Below are positions 1 to 8,729 of a DNA stretch of 64,000 nucleotides, in pieces (positions within the stretch are counted from its first letter, which is position 1; every line of letters starts with the position of its first letter). Under the pieces are notes generated by a model, which worked only from the letters and a program-made list of their open reading frames with translations, made no database searches and had not been told where the DNA came from. This DNA is from Bosea sp. 29B (GTDB lineage: Bacteria > Pseudomonadota > Alphaproteobacteria > Rhizobiales > Beijerinckiaceae), in NCBI RefSeq assembly GCF_902506165.1, contig NZ_LR733817.1, positions 4,486,211 through 4,550,210 on the forward strand, written 5' to 3'. The position numbers and the translations under genes are program-made.

Positions 1-44
1 CGCCGGCCGGCCGTCAATCGGCGGCGACGTGAAGGAGCCTTCCC

Positions 45-371
45 GTGATCACCCCCGCTTTTGCCCAGGGCTTTGGAGGCGGCGGCACCAACGACGTCCT
101 GATGTCGCTGGTTCCGTTCGTCCTGATCTTCATCATCATGTGGTTCCTGATCATCAGGCCGCAGCAGAAGCGGGTGAAATCGCATCAGGAGATGATCAAG
201 AACGTGCGCCGCGGCGACACGATCGTCACCTCGGGTGGCATCATCGCCAAGGTCTCGAAGGTGATCGACGACGCCGAGCTCGAGGCCGAGATCGCCGATG
301 GCGTGCGCGTGCGCATCCTCAAGGGCATGGTTTCGGACGTGCGCGCCAAGGGCGAGCCGGTCAAGAGCTGA
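45..371 (+). CDS. yajC: YajC, Sec translocase accessory subunit
   Basis: 108-residue inner-membrane protein, normal length for YajC. A single hydrophobic helix spans about residues 17-38, followed by the family hallmark IIRPQQKR and a cytoplasmic domain with the GDTIVTSGGI segment. YajC associates with SecD and SecF in the holo-translocon. The start is the GTG at 45 because GAAGGAGCC lies just upstream and the family alignment begins at MITPAFAQ. It leads the secD-secF operon, with 53 bp to secD. Confidence 0.97.
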   Translation: MITPAFAQGFGGGGTNDVLMSLVPFVLIFIIMWFLIIRPQQKRVKSHQEMIKNVRRGDTIVTSGGIIAKVSKVIDDAELEAEIADGVRVRILKGMVSDVRAKGEPVKS

Positions 372-424
372 AGGCCGTGAGGCGCGGCTAGACGCCGCGC
401 CCGCCAACAAGGCTGTTCATACAG

Positions 425-2035
425 ATGCTTCGTCTCCAGGCCCGCAAGGTCATTCTCGTTCTGCTCGTGCTGGTCTTCGGCTGCGGGCTCGCCGTGCCGA
501 ACCTGTTCTCGCCCGAGACCCGCAAGGCGATCGAGCAAGGCGCTCCGGCCTGGATTCCGCGCTTCCTGCTGCCGATCCATGCGATGACGCTCGGCCTCGA
601 TCTGCAGGGCGGCTCGCACGTCCTGCTCGAGATCGACCGCGCCGACCTGATCCGCAGCCAGGTCACCCAACTCCGCGACGACGTTCGCCGCATCCTGCGC
701 GAGGAGCGTGTCGGCCTGCAGGGCGGCATCGGCCTGACCCCGCGCGGCGTGCAGCTGCGTGTCCCGGAGGCGGGCGACCGCGCCAAGCTGATGCCGAAGC
801 TGCGCGAGCTCGCCCAGCCGATCGGTACCTTCGGCGCCTTCGGACCCTCCGGCAACCAGTCGATCGAGCTCACCGAAAATCCCGACGGCCTGATCCAGCT
901 CAGCGTCACCGAAGCCGGTGCGAACGAGCGTATCCGCCGCGCCGTCGAGCAGGCGATGGAAGTGCTGCGCCGCCGCGTCGACGCGCTCGGCACCACCGAG
1001 CCGAACATCCAGCGCCAGGGCCTCGACCGCATCCTGGTCCAGGTGCCGGGCCTGCAGGATCCGCAGCGCCTGAAGCAGATCCTCGGCGAGACCGCCAAGC
1101 TGCAGTTCCGCATGGTCGCGGATGCGAATGCCAGCGATGTCGACATGCTGCCCTCGCAGGATCAGGGCGGCCAGCCGATCCCGATCAGCCGCCAGGTCAT
1201 CGTCGAGGGCGAGGACCTGATCGACGCTCAGCCGGCGTTCGACCAGCGCTCGAGCCAGCCGATCGTCAATTTCCGCTTCAACATTCGCGGCGCCCAGCGC
1301 TTCGGCCAGGCGACCACCGAGAATCTCGGCCGCCAACTCGCCATCGTGCTCGACAACAAGGTGATCTCGGCCCCGGTGATCCAGTCGCCGATCACCGGCG
1401 GCTCCGGCCAGATTTCCGGCAACTTCACGGTCGAGGCGGTCAACAACCTCGCCATCCTGCTGCGCGCCGGCGCGCTGCCGGCGAAGATGACGATCGTCGA
1501 GGAACGCACCGTCGGCCCCGGCCTCGGCCAGGATTCGATCCAGGCCGGCAAGATGGCGACGATCATCGCGACCGTGCTGGTCATCCTCTACATGATCGGC
1601 AATTACGGGCTGTTCGGCATCATCGCCAGCATCGCGCTGCTGGTGCACGTCTGCCTGATCCTCGGGCTGATGTCGCTGCTCGGCGCCACGATGACCCTGC
1701 CGGGCATCGCCGGCATCGTGCTCACCATCGGCACGGCGGTCGATTCGAACGTGCTGATCTACGAACGCATGCGCGAGGAATCGCATCTCGGCAGATCATT
1801 GGTTTCTGCCCTCGAGGCGGGCTTCACACGCGCCTTCGCCACGATCATCGATTCCAACGTCACCATGCTGATCGCGGCGGTCGCGCTGTTCGCGCTCGGC
1901 TCCGGCCCGGTACGCGGCTTCGCCGTCGTCTTCATCCTGGGCATCCTGACCACGGTCATCACCGCGGTGACGCTGACGCGCATGTTGATTGCGCTCTGGT
2001 ATCGCTGGGCGCGGCCGAAGGCCCTTCCGTTCTGA
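425..2035 (+). CDS. secD: Protein translocase subunit SecD
   Basis: 536 residues, typical of alphaproteobacterial SecD. There is one N-terminal membrane helix (about residues 9-26), the conserved LDLQGGSHVLLEID motif near residue 60, a long periplasmic P1 region, and a C-terminal block of five helices from about residue 375, including the TIGTAVDSNVLIYERMREE segment with its proton-pathway Asp. SecDF uses the proton gradient to pull preproteins out on the periplasmic side. It sits between yajC and secF, with 26 bp to secF, so the genes are probably cotranscribed. Confidence 0.97.
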   Translation: MLRLQARKVILVLLVLVFGCGLAVPNLFSPETRKAIEQGAPAWIPRFLLPIHAMTLGLDLQGGSHVLLEIDRADLIRSQVTQLRDDVRRILREERVGLQGGIGLTPRGVQLRVPEAGDRAKLMPKLRELAQPIGTFGAFGPSGNQSIELTENPDGLIQLSVTEAGANERIRRAVEQAMEVLRRRVDALGTTEPNIQRQGLDRILVQVPGLQDPQRLKQILGETAKLQFRMVADANASDVDMLPSQDQGGQPIPISRQVIVEGEDLIDAQPAFDQRSSQPIVNFRFNIRGAQRFGQATTENLGRQLAIVLDNKVISAPVIQSPITGGSGQISGNFTVEAVNNLAILLRAGALPAKMTIVEERTVGPGLGQDSIQAGKMATIIATVLVILYMIGNYGLFGIIASIALLVHVCLILGLMSLLGATMTLPGIAGIVLTIGTAVDSNVLIYERMREESHLGRSLVSALEAGFTRAFATIIDSNVTMLIAAVALFALGSGPVRGFAVVFILGILTTVITAVTLTRMLIALWYRWARPKALPF

Positions 2036-2061
2036 CGCCGCAGGCCAGGAGATAACAGACC

Positions 2062-3003
2062 ATGCGCCTGCTTCGCATCGTTCCCGACAACACCAAGTTC
2101 CGCATCGTTCACTGGCGCCGTCTCGCCTATCCGTTCTCGGCGGCCTATTCGGTGCTGGTCTTGGCGCTGTTCCTGACGGTCGGGCTCAATTTCGGCATCG
2201 ATTTCCGCGGCGGCACGCTGATGGAAATGCAGGCCAAGAGCGGCAAGCCTGACATCGCCCAGGTCCGCCAGACCGCCAATAGCTTCGGCTTCGGCGAGGT
2301 CGAGGTCCAGGAGTTCGGCAATGCCGGCGACCTCTCCATGCGCTTTGCGCTCCAGCCGGGCGGCGAAGTCGCGCAGCAGGCCGTGGTGACCAAGGCACGG
2401 GCGGCATTCGCCGAAGCCTACGAGTTCCGCCGGGTCGAGACTGTCGGTCCGCGTGTCTCGGGTGAGCTGGTCCAGGCCGGCACGCTCGGCGTCGTGCTCG
2501 CGATCATGGGCGTGCTGGTCTATCTCTGGTTCCGCTTCGAGATGCAGCTCGCGATCGGCGCGATCGTCGGCACCATGCACGATATCGTGCTGACGCTCGG
2601 CTTCTTCCTGATCACGCAGCTCGAATTCAACCTGACCTCGATCGCGGCGATCCTGACCATCGTCGGCTATTCGCTGAACGAGACCGTCGTGGTGTTCGAC
2701 CGGACGCGCGAATTGCTGCGCCGCTACAAGACCATGCCGATCCCGGAGCTGCTCGACCTCTCGGTCAACTCGACCCTGTCGCGCACCGCGATCACCTCGA
2801 CCACCACCATCCTCGCGCTGATCGCGCTGGTCTTCTTCGGTGGCACGGCGATCGAGGGCTTCGCGCTGGTCATGCTGTTTGGCGTCATGGTCTGCACTTA
2901 TTCTGCGATGTTCGTCTCGACGCCGGTGCTGCTCTATCTCGACGTCCGCGCCGGCCGCCTCGACCAGAGCGAGGAACTGGCCGAAGCCAAGGCACGGGTC
3001 TGA
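2062..3003 (+). CDS. secF: Protein translocase subunit SecF
   Basis: 313 residues, usual length. It has the GIDFRGG motif (residues 45-51) after the first membrane helix, and a C-terminal helix block with the YSLNETVVVFDRTRE signature typical of the SecD/SecF/RND fold. It is the partner of SecD in the inner membrane. An ATG start follows CAGGAGATAACAGACC. The next gene starts 5 bp after its stop codon, which suggests tight coupling. Confidence 0.97.
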   Translation: MRLLRIVPDNTKFRIVHWRRLAYPFSAAYSVLVLALFLTVGLNFGIDFRGGTLMEMQAKSGKPDIAQVRQTANSFGFGEVEVQEFGNAGDLSMRFALQPGGEVAQQAVVTKARAAFAEAYEFRRVETVGPRVSGELVQAGTLGVVLAIMGVLVYLWFRFEMQLAIGAIVGTMHDIVLTLGFFLITQLEFNLTSIAAILTIVGYSLNETVVVFDRTRELLRRYKTMPIPELLDLSVNSTLSRTAITSTTTILALIALVFFGGTAIEGFALVMLFGVMVCTYSAMFVSTPVLLYLDVRAGRLDQSEELAEAKARV

Positions 3004-3007
3004 GGGC

Positions 3008-3391
3008 TTGGCAGAGCGTCGCTTCGACGGCTTCGTCCCCGGACGCTTCCAGCTCGACGCCTTCGGCGCGGGCGGCTTCCGCTTCGCGGGGATGAGCCAT
3101 CGCGGCTCGATCCTGGCGACGCCGTCCGGCATCCGGATCTGGCCGGTCACATCCTTCGCGCAGGTGACGCTGGAGAGCCTGCAGCCGGTTCTCGACGAGG
3201 CCGGGACGATCGACTTCCTGATCCTTGGCATCGGCAGCGAGATCGCTTTCCTTCCAGCCTCGCTGCGGGATCCGTTCAAAGCCGTCGGCATCACCGTCGA
3301 GGCGATGGCGACGCCGGCCGCGGCACGCACCTACAACGTCCTCGTTGGCGAGGAGCGGCGCGTTGCCGCAGCGCTGATTGCGGTCGACTAG
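3008..3391 (+). CDS. Mth938-like (DUF498) protein, NDUFAF3 homologue
   Basis: About 127 residues. Family hallmarks are RGSILATPSGIRIWPV, followed by FLILGIGSEIAFLP and a C-terminal TYNVLVGEERRVAAALI. This is the Mth938 fold found in mitochondrial NDUFAF3. The most likely start is TTG at 3008, five bases after the secF stop; no ATG or GTG fits in this frame downstream of secF, so the start is uncertain. In the family, the eukaryotic homologue is a complex I assembly factor; that this bacterial protein does the same is an inference, supported by its place between secF and an NDUFAF6-like gene. Confidence 0.85.
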   Translation: MAERRFDGFVPGRFQLDAFGAGGFRFAGMSHRGSILATPSGIRIWPVTSFAQVTLESLQPVLDEAGTIDFLILGIGSEIAFLPASLRDPFKAVGITVEAMATPAAARTYNVLVGEERRVAAALIAVD

Positions 3392-3500
3392 TCGGCGATC
3401 AAATCCAACCAGCCATGTCGCTCCCGCGTAGCCAAGGCCGTTGCCTGAGCCTAGACTGCCGCTGCTTCGACCCGCGTGACGGCGGGAGCGGGGAGGGCGC

Positions 3501-4382
3501 ATGACCACGAGAACCGAGGACCGTGCCGGCACTGCGCCGGCCCCGCTCTCCCAGGCCTATGGCCATTGCCTGGCGCTGGTGCGCGAGCACGATCCCGACC
3601 GCTATATCGCCTCGCTCTATGCGCCCGAGGCGCTGCGGCCCGGCCTCTTCGCGCTCTATGCCTTCAGCCACGAGATCGCCCGCGTGCGCGAGCAGGTCAG
3701 CGAGCCGTTGCCGGGCGAGGTTCGCCTGCAATGGTGGCGCGATGTGCTCGAGGCCGGCTCGGATGCGCCCGTGTCGGGCCATCCGGTCGCCCAGGCGCTG
3801 CTCGATACCGTCAGGCGCTTCCGCCTGCCGATCGCCCCGCTTTCGGGCTTGGTCGAGGCGCGCGTCTTCGATCTCTATGACGATCCGATGCCCGCGCTCT
3901 CGGACCTCGAAGGCTATGCCGGCGAGACCTCGAGTGCGCTGATCCGACTTGCTTCCCTCGTGCTGGGCCAAGGCCGCGATCCCGGCGGCGCGACGGCTGC
4001 CGGCCATGCCGGGGTCGCCTATGCGCTCTGCGGGCTGATGAGGGCCTTCCCCTGGCATGCGGCGCGCGGACAGGTCTATCTCCCGGCCGATCTGCTTGGA
4101 CGCAACGGCGTCACCCGCGAGGACATAGTGCGCGGCCGCGGCGGACCGGGCCTGACCTATTCGCTGAAGGAGATGCGGGCGCTGGCGCGCATCCATCTGC
4201 GCAAGCTCAACGATCTTGGCGCCACGGTGCCGGCGGCGATCAGGCCGGCGTTCCTGCCCGTCGCATTGGTCGAGCCCTATCTCAAGCGGATGGAGCGGCG
4301 CAGCTACGATCCCTATCGCAGCATCATCGGCCTCTCGCCGCTCAAGCGGCAATGGACGCTGTGGCGCGCGGCGCGGGCTTAG
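3501..4382 (+). CDS. Squalene/phytoene synthase-fold protein, NDUFAF6-like
   Basis: 293 residues of the isoprenyl-synthase-like fold. It has YAPEALRPGLFALYAFSHEIAR near the N-terminus, VRLQWWRD, and LKEMRALARIHLRKL in the C-terminal half. The Asp-rich DXXXD metal motifs expected of active squalene or phytoene synthases are not evident; the segment at the first site reads FSHEIARVRE. This fits the NDUFAF6-type branch rather than a carotenoid or hopanoid enzyme. ATG start with GGGAGG eight bases upstream. Its position after secDF and the NDUFAF3-like gene supports a role in complex I biogenesis (inference). Confidence 0.85.
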   Translation: MTTRTEDRAGTAPAPLSQAYGHCLALVREHDPDRYIASLYAPEALRPGLFALYAFSHEIARVREQVSEPLPGEVRLQWWRDVLEAGSDAPVSGHPVAQALLDTVRRFRLPIAPLSGLVEARVFDLYDDPMPALSDLEGYAGETSSALIRLASLVLGQGRDPGGATAAGHAGVAYALCGLMRAFPWHAARGQVYLPADLLGRNGVTREDIVRGRGGPGLTYSLKEMRALARIHLRKLNDLGATVPAAIRPAFLPVALVEPYLKRMERRSYDPYRSIIGLSPLKRQWTLWRAARA

Positions 4383-4395
4383 GGAGCTGAAGAGC

Positions 4396-4502
4396 GTCTT
4401 GCTCGGGCTTGACCCGAGCATCTCAGGCCGGAAGAGGCTCCTATCGGTGCCTTCTCGTCAGGAGATTCTCGGGTCTGCGCTTCGCTTCGCCCGAGAATGA
4501 CG
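4396..4502. repeat. Intergenic palindromic repeat, copy 1
   Basis: About 107 bp, nearly identical to positions 9413-9519. It has two hairpins: TGCTCGGG-CTTGA-CCCGAGCA (8-bp stem) at the left and ATTCTCGGG...CCCGAGAAT (9-bp stem) at the right. It lies between two convergent genes, ending just before the trmFO stop, as REP-like elements and bidirectional terminators often do. Confidence 0.85.
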
Positions 4503-4506
4503 GCCG

Positions 4507-5919
4507 CTATTCAGCCGCCTGCACGCTGCTCGCGCCAACCCAGCCATCCAGCTCGACCTTCGCCCGCGCCGTCAGCGCCTGCTTGCGGGCGACGCTCTTG
4601 GCGGGGCCCTTCAGGCGCTTGCCGTCCGGACCATGCGTCGCCACGCCCTCGATCGGGGGGAACAGGCCGAAATTGATGTTCATCGGCTGGAAGGAGCGCG
4701 GACCCTCGTCGATGGTGACGATGTGGCCGCCGGTGATGTGGTTGACCAGTGCACCCAGGGCCGTCGTCGCCGGCGGCAGCGCCAGAGGCTGGCCGAGCCG
4801 CTCGGCGGCGGCGAGACGCCCGGTGAGAAGGCCGATGGCGGCGCTCTCGACATAGCCCTCGCAGCCGGTGATCTGCCCGGCAAAACGCAGGCGCGGATCG
4901 GCCTTCAGCCGCAATTGCGGATCGAGCAGTTCCGGCGAGTTGAGATAGGTGTTGCGGTGGATGCCGCCGAGCCGGGCGAACTCGGCATTTTCCAGCCCGG
5001 GGATCATGCGGAAGATCGCGGCCTGCTCGCCGTATTTCAGCTTGGTCTGGAAGCCCGTCATGTTGAACAAGGTGCCGAGCGCATTGTCCTGGCGCAGCTG
5101 CACGACGGCATAGGCCTTCACCGTCGGATTGTGCTTGTTGGTCAGCCCGACCGGCTTCATCGGCCCCCAGCGCAGCGTCTCGCGGCCGCGCTCGGCCATC
5201 ACCTCGATCGGCAGGCAGCCGTCGAAATAGGGCGTGCCCTCCCATTCCTTGAACTCGGTCTTCTCCGCCGCGAGCAGCGCGTCGATGAAGGCCTCGTACT
5301 GGTCGCGGTCGAGCGGGCAGTTGATGTAGTCGGCGCCGGTGCCGCCCGGTCCAGCCTTGTCATAGCGCGACTGGAACCAGGCGACGTCCATGTCGACCGA
5401 ATCGAAATGGACGATCGGTGCGATCGCGTCGAAGAAGGCGAGCTCCCCCGTGCCGGTAAGCGAGCGGATGCCTTCGGCGAGCGCCGGCGAAGTCAGGGGG
5501 CCGGTCGCGACAATGACTTTGTCCCACGCGGTCGGCGGCAGGCCGGCGATCTCGCCGCGCTCGATCGTGACATTGGGATGGGCTTCGAGTGCGGCAGTGA
5601 CGGCCTGCGAGAAGCCGTCGCGGTCGACCGCGAGCGCCCCGCCGGCCGGAACCTGGTGGGCGTCGCCCTTCGCCATGATCAGCGAGCCAAGCCGGCGCAT
5701 CTCCCAATGGAGTTGGCCGACGGCGTTGGAGGACGAATCGTCCGAGCGGAAGGAGTTGGAGCAGACCAGTTCGGCGAGGCCTTCCGTCTTGTGGGCATCG
5801 GTGCCGCGCACTGGACGCATTTCGTGCAGGACGACCGGAACGCCGGCCTCTGCGATCTGCCAGGTGGCTTCCGAACCGGCGAGGCCGCCGCCGACGACGT
5901 GGATGGGTGCGATTGTCAT
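4507..5919 (-). CDS. trmFO: Methylenetetrahydrofolate-tRNA-(uracil-5-)-methyltransferase TrmFO
   Basis: 470 residues. It has an N-terminal FAD-binding Rossmann motif ([13 protein letters not shown]), the SNSFRSDDS segment, [14 protein letters not shown], and [13 protein letters not shown] further on, all characteristic of TrmFO (formerly Gid). It methylates U54 in the tRNA T-loop with folate and FADH2, in the cytoplasm. The ATG at 5919 is chosen because the FAD motif follows immediately; an open-frame extension of 23 residues upstream lacks conservation. Convergent with the NDUFAF6-like gene. Confidence 0.97.
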   Translation of the reverse strand: MTIAPIHVVGGGLAGSEATWQIAEAGVPVVLHEMRPVRGTDAHKTEGLAELVCSNSFRSDDSSSNAVGQLHWEMRRLGSLIMAKGDAHQVPAGGALAVDRDGFSQAVTAALEAHPNVTIERGEIAGLPPTAWDKVIVATGPLTSPALAEGIRSLTGTGELAFFDAIAPIVHFDSVDMDVAWFQSRYDKAGPGGTGADYINCPLDRDQYEAFIDALLAAEKTEFKEWEGTPYFDGCLPIEVMAERGRETLRWGPMKPVGLTNKHNPTVKAYAVVQLRQDNALGTLFNMTGFQTKLKYGEQAAIFRMIPGLENAEFARLGGIHRNTYLNSPELLDPQLRLKADPRLRFAGQITGCEGYVESAAIGLLTGRLAAAERLGQPLALPPATTALGALVNHITGGHIVTIDEGPRSFQPMNINFGLFPPIEGVATHGPDGKRLKGPAKSVARKQALTARAKVELDGWVGASSVQAAE

Positions 5920-5986
5920 GGTCGCGATGTGTCCGCGGCGGCGCGGAAGGTCAAGGGCGTTGGGCTGCATCCAGGCCCAGAAACGC

Positions 5987-6013
5987 AAAATGCCCGCTCG
6001 GAAGCGGGCATTC
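5987..6013 (-). terminator. Rho-independent terminator after DUF1127 gene
   Basis: AATGCCCGCT-TCCG-AGCGGGCATT on the minus strand: a 10-bp perfect stem with 4-base loop, followed by TTGCGTTT. It lies about 75 bp past the stop of the DUF1127 gene and upstream of trmFO. Confidence 0.75.
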
Positions 6014-6088
6014 GCTCTTCGACCAGACCCCGAGGGGAGGAACGCGGAGTCTAGGAGAAACTACTCGTCTAACCCAGGCGGTCAGAAA

Positions 6089-6241
6089 TCAGGCCGCGTG
6101 GGTGCGGGCGACGTACTGGATGTCCGAGCGCGACAGGCCGAGATCGTCGAGCTCACGGTCGGTGAGGCGGGACAGCTCGCGGACGGTCTCGCGATAGCGA
6201 AGATAGGCGCGGATCTTGGAAGCGATCATGGACAGGAACAT
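6089..6241 (-). CDS. DUF1127 small protein
   Basis: 50 residues, too short for most gene callers. The sequence includes LRYRETVRELSRLTDRELDDLG followed by LSRSDIQYVAR, the standard DUF1127 signature (arginine-rich helix, then L-x-D-I-G-L-x-R-x-D-I). Members are cytosolic, abundant in rhizobia and linked in some species to phosphate, RNA or stress responses; the function here is unknown. AAGG lies upstream of the ATG, and a clean terminator follows. The AT-richer 450 bp before it should hold its promoter. Confidence 0.9.
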   Translation of the reverse strand: MFLSMIASKIRAYLRYRETVRELSRLTDRELDDLGLSRSDIQYVARTHAA

Positions 6242-6698
6242 GGCGATAACCTTTTGGTTTTTCGGGGCTTGGCCCCGACAGCGATGAATTCGTTGTGCAC
6301 TGCATATAGAGCGATCAGGGTGCCTCTCACAGGGGCGTGGTGTCAGCTCTGTTATGCTCTTGACGCATGACTAATTAAGGGATCGTTTGGAAACGGCGCC
6401 AGACCCGCGCAGAGCGCTTAACGATTTTGTCAGAACAATGAAGATTGAGCCTAATTTTTAGGCTGATGAGGATGATCGATCGCACGTGATCGGAATGCAG
6501 CTCAAATTTGCGTAAAATCGATGCAATTCGCTATGCAGTTTGCACTGCAACATTGATTGCTCGGCAGAATGGCGTGTAACGCGCTGTTCACCATGAGCCG
6601 ACTCGACGAGAATTCCGCTCGGTTCTGTGGGTTGGCGTCATGCGGTCGCATGACGTGGGCGGCATGATTCGACGATTCGCATAGGCGCGGAGCAGGGC
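6242..6698. other. Intergenic region between divergent genes
   Basis: About 457 bp without a plausible gene. It is visibly more AT-rich than its surroundings in the first 300 bases and should contain the divergent promoters of the DUF1127 gene and of the ceramidase-family gene. The only distinct structure I see is the inverted repeat at 6636-6655. Confidence 0.6.
6636..6655. promoter_or_regulatory. Perfect inverted repeat upstream of ceramidase-family gene
   Basis: CGTCATGCG-GT-CGCATGACG: 9-bp arms around a 2-base centre, 43 bp before the start codon at 6699. Size and place suit an operator or a transcript hairpin. No regulator is encoded next to it. Confidence 0.5.
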
Positions 6699-7361
6699 AT
6701 GCAGGGCGTGGGCTATTGCGAGCGACTGAGCGGAGCCTTCTGGGCCGAGCCGCTCAACGCAGCCAGTAATGCCGCCTTCATGCTCGCGGCGCTGGCGGCA
6801 TGGCTGCTGCTGCGCCAGCAGGGGCGGCGCGACTGGCCGGCCGAAGCGCTGACGACGCTGGTCGCGATCATCGGCGGCGGCTCCTTCCTGTTCCACACCA
6901 TGCCGCAGCGCTGGACCCTGCTGGCCGATGTCGTGCCGATCCAGCTTTTCGCGCTCTGCTATTTCGGCCTGGCGCTCAACCGGTTCCTTGGCCTGTCGCG
7001 GCTGCTGGCTGCAATCGGCGCGATTCTCTTCCTCGGCGCCTGCTTCGGCCTTGCCTCCGGCGTTACGCTATTGCTGCCGGCGGGCATGCGCGGCTCAGCC
7101 GGCTATGCCGGCTTTCTCATCGGTCTCTTTGGAGTCGCGCTGGCAGCGCGGCTGCGCGGTGATGCGATCACGGGCGGGCGAATCGCCGTCGCCGGCTTCG
7201 TCTTTGCCCTGTCGCTAGGCTTCCGCTCGCTCGATTCGGTGCTTTGCGGCGCGGTACCATTCGGCCTGCACTGGGGCTGGCACCTGCTCAACGGGCTGCT
7301 GCTCTATCTGCTGCTGCGGGCGGCGATCACGCACGACCTGCCGGCCGCGAGCCGCAGCTAG
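6699..7361 (+). CDS. Ceramidase-family (CREST superfamily) membrane protein
   Basis: 220 residues, about seven hydrophobic segments. It begins with YCER then WAEPLNAASNAAFM, contains GGGSFLFHT, TLLADVVPIQLF and, near the C-terminus, HWGWHLLNG. These supply the Ser, His, Asp and HxxxH residues that bind zinc in alkaline ceramidases and related CREST hydrolases. It probably acts on a membrane amide or lipid; the bacterial substrate is unknown. The ATG is preceded by GAGCAGGGC. Stands alone between the DUF1127 gene and a convergent small gene. Confidence 0.85.
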   Translation: MQGVGYCERLSGAFWAEPLNAASNAAFMLAALAAWLLLRQQGRRDWPAEALTTLVAIIGGGSFLFHTMPQRWTLLADVVPIQLFALCYFGLALNRFLGLSRLLAAIGAILFLGACFGLASGVTLLLPAGMRGSAGYAGFLIGLFGVALAARLRGDAITGGRIAVAGFVFALSLGFRSLDSVLCGAVPFGLHWGWHLLNGLLLYLLLRAAITHDLPAASRS

Positions 7362-7388
7362 GCGATAGTCTCGCCGGTCTGGGGCCAC

Positions 7389-7625
7389 TCAGCGCACGAT
7401 CACCGCGCCGCGGCGCGCCGGCACGACGACTGTGCCGCGGGCCGGAGCGACCACGACCGGACGGCGGCGAACCGCGACCGCACCGCGTGGCCCGGCACAG
7501 GCTGCGCCGCGGACGCCGCGCGCGCAGACGACTGCCTCGGCGGGTGTAGAGGTCGCCGGGGCCAGGGTGGCAAAGCCGCCGGCGGACAGGGCAAGCAAGG
7601 CCGCGAACTTGAGAAGACTATGCAT
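7389..7625 (-). CDS. Small secreted Ala/Val/Arg-rich protein
   Basis: 78 residues. A clear Sec signal peptide (MHSLLKFAALLALSAGG...) ends near AEA at about residue 31, leaving a mature part with two Cys (VCARGVRGAACAG) and a low-complexity tail of Arg, Val and Ala-Pro. Looks like one of the short periplasmic or surface proteins common in this order. Function unknown. GGAGGGACGCCGCC precedes the ATG. Confidence 0.7.
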   Translation of the reverse strand: MHSLLKFAALLALSAGGFATLAPATSTPAEAVVCARGVRGAACAGPRGAVAVRRRPVVVAPARGTVVVPARRGAVIVR

Positions 7626-7773
7626 GGCGGCGTCCCTCCGTTTCGGATTGTGGCTTTACCAGAGGTTGCGTCGGGCCTCGGGCGCGACGCTTCATCGTCT
7701 GCCCCGCGGCGGCATTCCGCAAGGTCATACTCCCGCAGGCCTGTCGGTCCAACGGGCTTGACGGCGTGCGGCA

Positions 7774-7799
7774 TTATATTTAACAAGATAGTTATATAA
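7774..7799. promoter_or_regulatory. AT-rich inverted repeat before arsR, candidate operator
   Basis: TTATAT-N14-ATATAA with an inner TAAC...GTTA, in otherwise GC-rich DNA and ending just before the AAGGA ribosome site of the ArsR gene. ArsR-family repressors usually bind such AT-rich dyads over their own promoter, so autoregulation is likely. Confidence 0.45.
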
Positions 7800-7809
7800 G
7801 GATTTGGGT

Positions 7810-8148
7810 ATGAAAGATCTCGACGCAGCCTTTTCCGCTCTCGCCGATCCGACGCGCCGGGCCATCCTGGCGCGGCTGGCTCTCGGCGAAACCACGGTGA
7901 TGGAGCTCGCCGAGCCTTTCGCTATGTCGCAGCCGGCCGTGTCGCGGCACCTCAAGGTGCTGGAGGAGGCGGGGCTGATCGCCAGGCGGATCGAGGGAAC
8001 GAAGCGGCCCTGCCGGCTCGCGCCTGGCGCGCTTGAGGAGATCGACAAATGGCTCGCCATGCTGAGGCGGGCCCTGGAAGCGAATTACGACCGGCTGGAT
8101 CAGCTTCTGGCCGACATGGAACCAGGCAGGGAGAAGGACCCAAAATGA
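7810..8148 (+). CDS. ArsR-family winged-helix repressor
   Basis: 112 residues. It has FSALADPTRRAILARL, then a helix-turn-helix (VMELAEPFAMSQPAVSRHLK) and a wing (GLIARRIEGTKRPCRL). No CxC metal-binding motif is visible, so this is the metal-free, SRPBCC-associated type of ArsR regulator. The ATG at 7810 has AAGGA seven bases upstream; the TTG at 7804 is too close to it. The stop overlaps the start of the next gene (ATGA), so the two are translationally coupled. Confidence 0.93.
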   Translation: MKDLDAAFSALADPTRRAILARLALGETTVMELAEPFAMSQPAVSRHLKVLEEAGLIARRIEGTKRPCRLAPGALEEIDKWLAMLRRALEANYDRLDQLLADMEPGREKDPK

Positions 8149-8636
8149 CCAGGCTGACCCTGAAGACCGAAGGCGACACCCATGTCGTCGTCACCCGCCG
8201 CTTCAAGGCCTCGCCCGAGGCGGTCTACCGCGCCCATGTCGAGCCGGCGCTGATCCAGAAATGGCTGCTCGGACCCGATGGTTGGACCATGCCGGTCTGC
8301 ATCAACGATCCTCGGCCAGGCGGCAGGATCCGCTATGAGTGGAGCGACGGCAGCGGCGGCAGCCTCACGTTGACAGGTGAGTACGTCGCGCTCGAGCCGT
8401 TCGGTCGCATCGTTCATGTCGAACGCTTCCACATGCCCGATCCGGCGCCGGACAACATGCCCAATCCGACACCCGACAATCATATCGAGACCCGCTTCGA
8501 GGCCGACGGGGAGGGCACGCTGATGACCATGCGAATGACTTTGCCAGACGCCGCTACCCGCGAGGCGATGCTCGCCACCGGCATGGAATACGGCATGGAG
8601 GCGAGCTATGCCCGCCTCGACGCGCTGCCGGCCTGA
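8145..8636 (+). CDS. SRPBCC/AHSA1-domain protein
   Basis: 163 residues of the Aha1/START-like fold: VVTRRFKASPEAVYRAHVEP at the N-terminus, WLLGPDGWTMPVC, GGRIRYEW, and a C-terminal helix (MLATGMEYGMEASYARLDAL). Such proteins bind small hydrophobic ligands or assist stress responses. The ATGA overlap with the ArsR gene marks a standard two-gene ArsR-SRPBCC operon in which the repressor controls both genes; the ligand is unknown. Confidence 0.92.
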   Translation: MTRLTLKTEGDTHVVVTRRFKASPEAVYRAHVEPALIQKWLLGPDGWTMPVCINDPRPGGRIRYEWSDGSGGSLTLTGEYVALEPFGRIVHVERFHMPDPAPDNMPNPTPDNHIETRFEADGEGTLMTMRMTLPDAATREAMLATGMEYGMEASYARLDALPA

Positions 8637-8729
8637 GCGCCACGCATCCGCCCCACGCGCCGGCGATGGCTTGACCCGCCGCCGGCGCGCCCGGAAGCTT
8701 CCCCCATAATAAGGAGAGGGGAAGCGCAC

